This document shows, in pieces, positions 50,776 to 61,500 of a stretch of DNA of 64,000 bases. The DNA is taken from contig NC_092317.1 of NCBI RefSeq assembly GCF_036785885.1, positions 994,501-1,058,500 on the forward strand, written 5' to 3'. The stretch's first letter is position 1, and every line of letters starts with the position of its first letter. The notes beneath the pieces are model-generated. The model saw only the letters and a list, made by a program, of their open reading frames with translations. It did no database searches and was not told the origin of the DNA. This stretch comes from Coffea arabica. Its lineage: Eukaryota; Streptophyta; Magnoliopsida; Gentianales; Rubiaceae. Both the position numbers and the translations under genes were made by a program.

Positions 50776-52053
50776 GGGTTAAATGCAAAAAATCCCCACA
50801 AACTATATACCCAGTTACAGTTTACCCCCTAAACTATAATAATAGGCATTTTGCCCCTTTGAATGATATGTTTGGACAAATCTACCCCTTTTATTTTAAG
50901 CATTGTTATTTTTCTTTTTGCCTATCATTTTCTTTTTAAATTCTTCCTTTTTTTTCTTTAAGCATTGTTTAAATAAGTAGACTAGATTAGTCAAAATTTG
51001 TTTATTTCTTAATTTCGTATGTCAATATTTTATATATAAAAAAAATCTTTTACAATATTAAAATAACGGCAGTTGGTTTCCATGTTTAGTGTCGTTTTTT
51101 TCCTTGAGAACAGCTTTTACCACTAAACAACAAATTATTGATTTCTTTTTTTCGTCATTGGTCCAAAATATATAAAAAGTCACCAATAGACATTTGCCAC
51201 ATAGCCTACTAGCAGCATTATTTTTAAAATACCAGTAATAGATACGCCGACAATATATATATTCGAAATCATTTTCTTATCACAGTAATAGAAAAGAGAG
51301 AAAATTAAACATCAACAAGTTTATCGTTGATGATGCAATTAAATCTCTTAACCTTTTGAATAAAATTTGTTGCAAATATTATTATCTATGTACTCAATAA
51401 GAATCTAAATGCCATGTCATCATAAATTTCTCTAATTTTTTTCCAATGGAACTATTTCTTTAGGTTTTATAGCCATTCAAGAAATATGTTATTGTATTTC
51501 ACACTTTCTTTGATTTATACATTTCAGCTATAAGCATCGTACAGCTTTAGGAAGCACCTTTATAAGATAAGGAAAAAAAAATATTATAATATCAAACTAA
51601 TATATATATAACGTGATAGGTGATTTTTTATTCAATTCAATCTACCCCCTAATCTATCCTTACGAAACGTTTTGTCCCACCCAAATTCTGAATATATACA
51701 CATCTTGCCCTTCTGAATATTTTGTAATAACAAAGAGTTTATGACAAATTATTAAGAATGAATTTAACAAATAAACAAATTAAAAAAGCAGTTTAAAAAT
51801 GTTAAAATTTTTGATGTAAGTCTTTTCACATCGGAGAAAGACGTTGGCTAGTTCCATGAGAGAAGGAGAACAAAAAGAAAATAAAAGGAAAAAATGAAAA
51901 AAGCTAATAGAGAAAAAAAAAAGAAAGGATTTAAGATAGTAGGAGTAGTATTGTCCAAACATATTATTCAAGGGGGTAAAATGCCTATTATTATAATTTA
52001 GGGGGTAAACTGCAACTGGTTATATAGTTTGTGGGGTTTTTTGCATTTAACCC
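50776..52053. mobile_element. MULE-type element, second family, 1.28 kb
   Basis: Inverted ends of about 105 bp begin GGGTTAAATGCAAAAAATCC and finish with its inverse, ending GCATTTAACCC. The perfect 9-bp TSD TTCATTTTA flanks it (50767-50775 and 52054-52062). The interior is AT-rich without a transposase frame. The termini differ from those of the GGGATAATTTCAG family. Confidence 0.9.
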
Positions 52054-54077
52054 TTCATTTTATAATGGGTTTGGTTTACATCAAAACTTTAAGGTGATTT
52101 TTTTTTTTTTTTTGCAGTCATTGGTTGAATTGATTGAACAAAAAGTATGTCTGCCCGGCGGTCAACAGCACAAACAAATTGAAGTAGGAAGTAGAAAGAA
52201 ACAATCAACAACCACCCACAAAGCCACAAAGCCACAAAGCAAAGGCAGTAAATAGACGGAATTCACTGCCTGGCTTGAAATGAACTTAGATTTAGAATTG
52301 ACTGCACTACTCCATACAATTGGACCAGTTAATTTGTAGTAGGACGCAATGCACAACAACCTCAGAAAAAAGTGGAAAATCTGTGGGGGATGCTCCAGAG
52401 ACTTGAGGGGCTGCAGCCAGGAAAAAAATGGTCCTGATACTCGATTCAGGATGTAATGGCATGTGAGAAATTAGAGAAAATTTTCCCATTCCATTTCCAA
52501 AGTTTCAAATGTAAATGGACCCCGGCGCCTAATAATTACCAAGACTTGGTGAAATGTGACAGCTTACAATAGCTGCGCCAACCCTTTCTTCTTCGCTACA
52601 ATCCTACTCTGATTGTATATTTTTCTTGCGTCATGTGGAATGGATTAGCAAGCAAGAAATCGATTGAAGTTGAAACAGGCGAAGAACGAAAAATTCCCCT
52701 GTTTCTTTTGTCATTTGTCAAATTTCCAGAATCCTATGCGTGTCTAATTTCCTTCAGTTCTTGCACCAGCATATCCTGATCAAGGATTCTCAAATGCGAC
52801 CAAAAAAAATTAAAAAATAGAGGTTTCACACAGTGTCCCTGTAGCTTTAACCGTCTGTCATCTTCTTAATGAGCGACTAAGCATGAGTTCATTAAACCTC
52901 ACAGGGTGCAAGATAAAATGCTTCATATGTTTCACTTTTTCAAAGCTTTGTCAAGTATCTTGATTCTGCATGATATCTTCAAAGATTTCATTATGAAGAC
53001 GTATTCAGAATTTACTTTCACAGTTAAAAATTTCAGGTGCGCACGGCAGATACTTCTGACTAGATTGTTTAGCCCAGGTACAAAACCAAGACAAGAGAAA
53101 GCATCATGATTAATTTAGACATTGACCTTTTTTTGAAGATGATTCTTCTCCCTGTCTCACATGTAGACCTTCATGCATAATATATTCCCAAAATCCATTC
53201 CATTCCTCCGCTTTTTTTCCTGTATGTTCTTACTATGTCTCAAGATGGATGCATGTATATTCCTCCCTCTGGTTGTACGTACATATATATATATATACTC
53301 TGCCTATGTTTTTGTCTACTGGTATTAGGTTCAAATTATTCTTTGCCTTTCCGGACAGGAGGCCATAGTTGTCAAACTTCCAATCATTATACCAAGATTT
53401 TAAGACGAAATCTGTTGCGTTGCATGGTCTGGTGGGTTGGTTGGTCTGTCGGTCGGAGGGAAATTGGCAATCAACAGACTTTGGCACCTGTAATATTATT
53501 CCCCATATCTTTTACAGCAATCTGAAGCTGCAATACTTTGCTTTTCGACCTTCCTCTATCACTTCCCAAAAAAAAAAAAAAATTTTATTCAAGTGCTGAA
53601 TTGGGGTGGTGGAGGAAAGATTTAGCTATTTTATTAAAGATTTTTTCTCGTGAAGCCATTAACCACACAAGTAGAGTTCTAAGTTCTGACGGGGAATCTC
53701 TTCAGGTTGACAAAAGTAAATAGGATCATCTATTAAAGAAAGAAAAGATAAAAATTAATACTTATGGAATATTTTTATTTAAAAAAAAAAAAAAAACTCG
53801 TACAGCAGCATGAAAGAATGTTATACAGTAAGTAAGGTACAATTTTTAGAATAAACTAAAGATGGCCAGAAATCGATCTTGAATTTTGTAGATGGCGACA
53901 TGATACAGCAGTTCAATTTTAAACACGAACGTGGTCCTTCGCTTTGGCTGCAAGCTGATATAGTACTATAAATTATTAAGCTAATAATAGAGAGTAACTA
54001 AACCTACAAAAATTTACACGACGTCAACTCAACAGGAGAGGACACTGCAGCTTTCGACTTTTCGTTTTGTGCACCGC

Positions 54078-54487
54078 TAGGGGTGCAAACGAGCCAAACT
54101 CGAGTCGAGCTTTGGCTAATCGAACCGAGTTCGAGTTAATTTTGTGAAACTCGAACTCGAACTCGACGAACTCAAAATATCAAGTTCGAGCTCGAGCTTA
54201 AAAAAAAAATAAAAATAAAAACATTTTTATTTTTAAAAAATAAAAAATACTTATTTATTTTTAAAAATGAATAAAACAATAATTTTTTTAACAAATAATA
54301 AAATATTAGGGATATATATGTAATTTTATTATTAAAATAAAAAATAAAAAATAAAAATAAAAAAAATATATATATAATTGAGCTCACGAACCAACGAGCT
54401 TAATATTTTTGAGATCGAGATCGACTTAATTAGCTCGAACTCGTATTCGAGCCGCTAGCGAGCGGCTCGATTCGCGAAACACCCCTA
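54078..54487. mobile_element. hAT-type MITE with 8-bp TSD
   Basis: The left end is TAGGGGTGCAAACGAGCC and the right end GGCTCGATTCGCGAAACACC then CCTA, imperfect inverses. The 8-bp TSD TGCACCGC is perfect (54070-54077 and 54488-54495), as expected for hAT elements. The ends are rich in CTCGAACTCGA motifs and the core is nearly pure A/T. Confidence 0.9.
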
Positions 54488-55680
54488 TGCACCGCCCACC
54501 GGCCACCATGTCTATTTTTAATCTTTCTCATCTATAGGACATTAACAACATTTTTTACGAGAAATGAGTCAGTGCGGTCGGGTTTCATATACTTTTTTAT
54601 ACTATTTAGTGTATAACTATATATTACATTATTGTACTCATGAAAAAAAATGACGTGTATGAATGAAACATTTATTAGTTTATATTCAATACAATATGTA
54701 GTTGTACATCACAAATCTAAATGTGTACAACAACTCACTAAATTATATAAATCACAGCCTCTAGTCCGTTTTTCACCACCTTTCTGGCAACATTTTGTTT
54801 CTTTTTTTTTTTTTTTTGGAGGTTAGCAAATCCTTCTTGCAACTCGTATTCTCTCACCACCTTGTCCTCCAATATTTGTCTTCAACCAAATTTGAAAATC
54901 ATAGGTGATATTTCTTCCTTCATCCAAATCAACCGTTGCTTTTCCCTTGGAGAAAACCCCAGGTCTAAGCAGAGCATGTTTGAATAAAGGGATAATTTCA
55001 GAAACCTCCCCTGAGGTTTCTGACACTTTCACTGACATCCCCTGAGGTTCTCAAAATTTCACTTACCTCCCTTGATAAAAAATTGGGCCCCTTTTCTGAC
55101 GTCATCAGAGCCAAAATTACAGATATATCCCAAGTAGTTGGGGTTAATTACTACCGTTTATGTTTAAGTTACATAATGAATTTTCTTATTCTTTACGTAC
55201 CTATTCTTGTCATGCAAGATTACACGCCTGACTTCAAATTACGTACTTTGCAAGAAAATGTCTGTGGAGTCATTTGTTACAAGACAAGAAGTTCAATCAA
55301 ATAAGAACAATTTTTGTACACAGGTGGGATTGGGAATTCAAGCTTGTCCTTTTTGGTATTTAGGATAATGTTTTTATATGAACTCAAGGAAGATGGATAG
55401 CCTATTTTGCAAGGTTATTAGGTAATTTACCTTTGTGGAATTCTTGATATCAAGCCATTTGATTGCTAATGTGGACAGGTGGCTTAAGCGCGTAATAAGT
55501 GCCATGGATTCGAAGTTCGGCTGAAATATCACATATCGAACGAAGTCTTTATTAGAAACCTAATTAGAAACCTATTAGAGTTCAGTGAGCTCTCGTACTA
55601 AGCTCCACCGCCAACCCTCCATTTCGAAAAAAAAAGACAAAAGCAAAACAAAAGCAAACACACGAAGCGCAGAATAACGT

Positions 55681-56398
55681 TGAAACCCGCAAGCGGGATT
55701 ATGTGTTTTTTCTATTTCAAGGTTAGCTCGCATGCGGGTTAATGTTATATTTGAGCGCGAGAAGAAAAAATTGGTAATTAGGCTCTTTGGGCATTATAAG
55801 TAAATATTTAAATTAATGGCAGTTTTATTACACCAATATTATTGTATTATCATTATTATGATTATTGTATTATTTCTTATGCAAATATAACATTTAATTA
55901 TTTAAATTTGATTTTATTTTTACAATTTATAAAATTTTTATCACTTATATAATATTTTTAAAACCCTAATACATCTAAATTTGATTTTATTTTTCAAATT
56001 TATAAGATTTTTATTTAAAAAAATGGGATACGGATAAGATATCCGGTTGGTTCGATTTGCATAGGTGCATATGAGAATATCCGAATACTCCTGAAACCCG
56101 CAAGCGGGATTCTGTGTTTTTTCTATTTCAAGGTTAGCTCGCATGCGGGTTAATGTTATATTTGAGCGCGAGAAGAAAAAATTGGTAATTAGGCTCTTTG
56201 GGCATTATAAGTAAATATTTAAATTAATGGCAGTTTTATTACACCAATATTATTGTATTATCATTATTATGATTATTGTATTATTTCTTATGCAAATATA
56301 ACATTTAATTATCCAAGCAGTTTGATTTTATTTTTACAATTTATAAAATTTTTATCACTTATATAATATTTTTAAAACCCTAATACATCTAAATTTGA
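55681..56398. repeat. Direct duplication of about 305 bp inside the MULE
   Basis: Unit 1 (55681-55984) and unit 2 (56092-56398) both start TGAAACCCGCAAGCGGGATT and end ACATCTAAATTTGA. They differ by only a few changes, mainly ATTTAAATTTG against ATCCAAGCAGTTTG. The period is about 411-414 bp, with 107 bp of different sequence between the units. Confidence 0.9.
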
Positions 56399-56660
56399 AT
56401 CTAATTTTCTACAAGTCATACTTATAAATGCGAAATCTAACAAAAAAGTTAAATACAATTTTTGCAGGTCAAATTTAACAAATGCGAGCTATTTGCAAAA
56501 TTTTAAATATTTGCAACATTTTTTAAAACAAAAATTAGAAGCTTTCTGCAAATAATTCCCTACCTCTCAAAAAATACCAAAATAAAAAAGATAAGAGCTC
56601 GCATTTGCTTCCTAGAAATAATTCCCTAGCTCTTAAAAAAGGAAAAAAAAAAATTGAGAA

Positions 56661-56757
56661 GAGCTCGCATTCGTGGAATGCGAGCTCAATAACCAGAGCT
56701 CGCATTCCACGAATGCGAGCTCTTGTAAGCTCGCATTTGTGAAATTCACAAATGCGA
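56661..56757. repeat. Cluster of three 27-nt palindromes
   Basis: Positions 56661-56687 form a 12-bp stem (GAGCTCGCATTC) with loop GTG. Positions 56696-56722 are the exact reverse complement of the first unit, so the two also pair with each other. Positions 56731-56757 form a third palindrome, with 13-bp arms TCGCATTTGTGAA around a central A. All three lie within 97 bp inside the MULE. Confidence 0.95.
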
Positions 56758-58577
56758 AGACCCCCCTGACGGAAATTAAACCCAAAATCACCCCTTTTGT
56801 AGAATTTTTTTAAAATTCATCACAAAGTTGGAAATTTCTCAATAGAAATACAACTTGTCTGGATTCCTTTCACTCTCTGATATCATTACGGTTGTTTTGC
56901 GATTACAGCGGCAAAACCTGTTTTTAATGGAGAAAGATGTAGGTGAATTCCATGATTCTCCCCTATGGCTTGAAGAGGCCATGGTTGCAGCTAAAACTTT
57001 TTACTCAGAGCTCTAATTGTAGTACAGCAAATGCACTTGTTATCACTCCAAATTAGTAGCAAAGAATGTTAATAGCTTGAAACCTCAGAGGTAGTTAAGT
57101 TGCTTTGCTTTATATGCTATTGCTACTGAAACAGCAAACCTTCTGGCCGTTGCAATTTGCAGCTAGCCGTTGCAAAATCTGCCAAATAACTGTTGCATGG
57201 CACATCTGGTGCATGCAATTTTTTGTATTGCACTTACCCCCCCTCAACTTTACTAATTAGTCCAAATCATTTATTCTTCTTTGAATCTTCTACTAATACA
57301 ACTTCTGCAAAGGGTAGCTATGGAATAAAAATACCTTCTCACACATGAAAATAATATTTTAATCTGATTTGGACTGGATTGTTACCACAAAATCAAAAGC
57401 AAGGGAGGTAAGTGAAATTTTGAGAACCTCAGGGGATGTCAGTGAAAGTGTCAGAAACCTCAGGGGAGGTTTCTGAAATTATCCCTTGAATAAAATTCAA
57501 GGATACATCCTTGGGAGTCCATTTTTCAGGTGGGGCCAACAAATAGTTTTCGCAGGAAACACAACCGCAGTTCGGCAAATATCCATTAATGGGTTGTTTT
57601 GTACACGCTACGCTGCAAACCTTTCGCAGAAAACAATTCCTACTCCCACCAGTGAATATTTCTTCCCCTCCCTTGAGAAGTTGGGTAACCATTTCAAACT
57701 GTTTTTGCCAGGATCAACTTTGGCATGAAGAATAAATGCATTTTTCTCATCAAATACATCATTTAGACCCAGGCTAACTAATTTCATTTTATAAAATAAA
57801 AAATGCATCTGGGCATGCTACATGCCATGATGAAATAGATCTTATACTAACTCAAGGCAGAAAGAGCAACCGAACACGCCAATAGACATCTCAAATATGT
57901 ACTGTGAGAATCACCTGCAAATCCAAAAGTCGGAGGCTAATCCATTGACCAACAAATGTGAATCCCTTAACATCCCTCCCCAATGCTCCAAAAAAAAAAA
58001 AACAACAACAAAAAATTTCTCTTTCTATACCACAATTTAGTTTCTTTTACATCTTAGAGCAGCTGCAAAAATCCTTCAGATGTAAACACCCGGGGCAAGT
58101 CTCTCGATCTTATCAGGGAACTGTCAAAACTGATGCACAAACAAAATACTGCTGCTGACTGTTGCTTCATACACTCAGCACTGGGAAGCAATAATAACGT
58201 TTCTCTCTCTCTCCTCAAAATTTACACCTATTTACCATATGCAACAAAAATTTATTAGCCACTTTGAAGGAGGCACAAACTCATACTCCATTAGGTATGT
58301 TATTAGACCAAATTCTCAAGAGCTCGTACCTCGCGTTTTATGAACGGCAAACAAATCATATTTACAACAAAAGAACCCTGCAATATGCATTGACACAAAC
58401 AAGTCAATAGAAAGGGGAGAATAAGGCTCCAGTGCAAATCAACATTAGTAAAACTGCAGCAAGGATGCAAAATCATCATGTACCTCTGGTCGGTTATCTT
58501 GGACCAGAAGTACTGCATCCAACAATAGGAAGCGTGTAGTGAGGATACGCCGATAGATTTGTAATTTGATGGCAATG

Positions 58578-61500
58578 TTATCTAAAGACCAAGCTGCCAT
58601 TATGTTGGACTCTCAAATTCTCAATCACTGTCTGGTAAAATGATTTCAGAGCCTTGATGTCATTACCCTGACCCAAAAAAAAAAAAAGGATGAGCAAGGA
58701 GAAAGTTGAAATTATACTACCAAGGATAACAGAAACAGCAAATCAGCTTTTTCCAATTTCAAATAAGCTGCTTGTAGCTTAACTAAGAACCAGCCCAAAA
58801 CACTAAAGACCACAAATGCTCTATAGATATAACATGAGGTTACCCCATTTATGGAACTAATTTGATATCTGTGTCAATATTTTATTTTAACTACAAATCC
58901 ATCTGCAGAAAATTTCGAAGCTGAATAAATCCACGAGACTGCATTGAGGTTCAGTTCCTATTCACTTGCTTGTCATTTAGTCCACAAGCGACCTCAATCT
59001 ACATTTGCTACAGAACCAGAAGGCCCCATGGGACTAGCAAATCCCTGACCAAATTAAGCTAATAATCCTGTGATTTTATACCTGCAACTTTTGACAATAC
59101 TGCTGAGCCAAATCTTGAGGGCAATGGGCAGCTGGGAACCCTTTTGATACAAAATGGACAAGGAAATCATTGCCATATTTCTCATACATAACCTTCTGAG
59201 CCAATACTATCTCACCAAAAAGAATAAGCTGCCAAAGGAACGAAGTAAAGAGCTTCAAGTTGGTAAGAGATCATTATAATAATAGAAAGCTTCTATTGAG
59301 CAAATTTATTTCCTGAGAAAATGTAAATTCTTCCACATTACAGCATCTCATCATTAAGAAGCAGAAGAAGAAAAAGACAAGGTTTGGTGGATAAGCCATA
59401 AAATTCTTTATATAGTATCCAAAAGGAAGCTATGCATTTACTTGTCCTTTTCAGGGGTGACTGTGAGTGAGATAAACATTGTAGATCTTAAGTGTTAGAA
59501 AAAACATCTAAAGAAATCCAAAAAACACTAAAGTCTAGTAATATGAAAGCAAGAATGTTAATGACCGCAGCTTACACCATATCCATATGCAATACAAACA
59601 TAATTGTGCTGGTCAAAACAATACTTCCATTTCAAGTGCATTAACTTACAGTATTTGCATCACGGAACTCAAAGGATTTGTCAAGCACACTGTACAAACA
59701 ACAGTTTATTGCAAATGCCTCAATTACAAACTTCTTGAAACCAGGTACCTACAAAAGAATTGTACCTCAGCACAAGAAAATAATTCTAAAGGCTGCAATA
59801 ATACTTTCAGGGCAATGTTACCTTTTCTTCACCATATGGTCTGGCACTCCAATCTTTAATTAGTCTGATAAATATTTGCACACATGCCTGAATAAGAGGA
59901 AATGCAACCAAGTAAGCATATCTTGGAGGAAAACAGACCTTCAAATTGACGGTTTAATCAGCACAAACCTTTCTGACAAGGATATCCTTGTGGCCACACG
60001 AGGTAGATAATAGCAATTGCATCATTGGGTCCAGATAGACCCTACTTTTAGGGGAAAGGAACACTGATGATAGATCATGTGTAGCAATCACGTGAAGCAA
60101 TGTATAAAATGTTCGCTGAAGCTCCTGTAATTCACGGATTTCCTGGACATTCAAAAGCGAAACTTATCATCTTGAATGCACTTGGGAAGATAACAGTGGG
60201 GGTACTTGACTAAGCACTCTTTCAACTAAAACATCCAAAGCTGATACCAATAAGGGAGGAGCCCAATATTGATTTAACTGCAGGCCATTTCTAATACCAG
60301 GCCAGAGCAAACTCTAAATGAATGAATAAATCTTGTCATTAAGCAACAATTAGCTTCATCTCCAGCAGTTGTTCTTCCCAGTTCCCTAGGTTAAATCCAC
60401 ACACCCCCACCCCCCCCCCCACCCCCAAAAAAAAAACATCTAACAAATGAAAAAGTTGATCTGGCCCCTATAAGTTATTCTTAATGTGTAGTACACGTAA
60501 CCTACCACCAACCCCAAACCCCTAAACCTCCCTGGCTGAATTTGATCATACTCCAGAAAAGACACAAAAAACTTTGAAAGGTTCAAGTACCTCATTATTT
60601 CCACCAGGTCCTAATGAAAGGGGCTCCCTTGGAAGAATATTAAACACCCTACCAGCAATAGCAGGGTAAACTTCATCCATTATGTCCCCAACTGCAGTGT
60701 TGAATTTGCATATGAGCTGATTCAGCAAAAGCATAAAGCCTAAAAGTTCTTTTGGCTGCAAGGCAAGCATGAGGAGAATCATGAAAGTTGGTCATGCTAC
60801 AAACAAAAAACGGTATCATAGATACTAAACTTCACAGAAAGACCCGAGGAGGACAATATCAATGCCATCACAACTGTCAACGAGGCAAATGATAAATTTC
60901 TCCAGCAATAATCTAAAAAAGGACTATGGGAATGTCAAGTGCAAGAAGTATTCACCATTCACATATAATTATGTTACAATTAGGAAAGCTAAGTTTGGGT
61001 CTGATAGCTACAGCTTCATATTCAATTCCACTCAGTCACAAAGATAAATTAGCACAATCAGGTATCACACAATTCAATTAAGTAACAACATAATACTCAT
61101 GTATCAACATAGCAAAAATAGTGTGGCAACACAAACTTTTTTGACGTCTCAACAGGTGAAATTTAGTAGGCATCCTATACCTCGCTTTCAGCAAGCAACT
61201 GTTCCAAAGCCTTTGGAAGATAAGGGAATACAGATGATCCTAAGGTGTCCACCATGCGATGAATGAATGATGTAACCTGACAAAGAGCTGGATTAGCAAA
61301 GGAAAATATAATTCAGCAATAAAGCAAGCGCTCCAAATCAAACCTTGCTCCGCAGGGGCTCTGTTTTTGGAAATACAACAAGAATTTGCAGAAGAACATC
61401 CAAAGTCTGAAGAAAACAGAAATACAACAAAAAATCAGTGCAGTTAAGAAAACCAAACACATTACTGCCAAAATGCAAAAGAATTTGATTGCATTATCAC

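Larger units (their letters stand above)
54989..57485. mobile_element. Non-autonomous MULE, 2.5 kb, with internal repeats
   Basis: Terminal inverted repeats of about 90 bp begin GGGATAATTTCAGAAACCTC and are nearly perfect inverses. A perfect 9-bp TSD TTGAATAAA lies at 54980-54988 and 57486-57494. The same terminus is found at 6369-7475. The interior encodes no transposase. It carries a possible SINE relic (about 55480-55630), a 0.3-kb direct duplication and a palindrome cluster. Confidence 0.92.
54839..57808 (-). pseudogene. Coding relic with stops, split by a MULE
   Basis: Two minus-strand segments (57808-57486 and 54988 down to about 54839) flank the MULE. If the element and one TSD copy are removed, they fall into the same frame. 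The joined frame has only two internal stops over about 157 codons and has protein-like composition: NDVFDEKNAFILHAKVDPGK in the first part, RNITYDFQIWLKTNIGGQGG near the end, then a TAA. I do not recognise the family. It may be a retroposed or dying gene fragment. The true 5' end is unknown; a stop lies just upstream of 57808. Confidence 0.5.
49863..58577. other. Transposon-rich region between RIPK-like kinase and exportin-T
   Basis: This 8.7-kb stretch contains the kinase promoter (a minus-strand TATA-like motif near 50110-50120), a MULE (50776-52053), a hAT-type MITE (54078-54487), a coding relic (54839-57808) split by a larger MULE (54989-57485), and the exportin-T 3' region. Between 52060 and 54070 I see only A/T runs and a TA tract (53281-53297). 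No intact gene is supported. Confidence 0.55.

Noticed and set aside
57429-57692. Alternative minus-strand frame through the coding relic
   Set aside because: It runs straight into the MULE terminus and does not match the frame on the other side, whereas another frame does.
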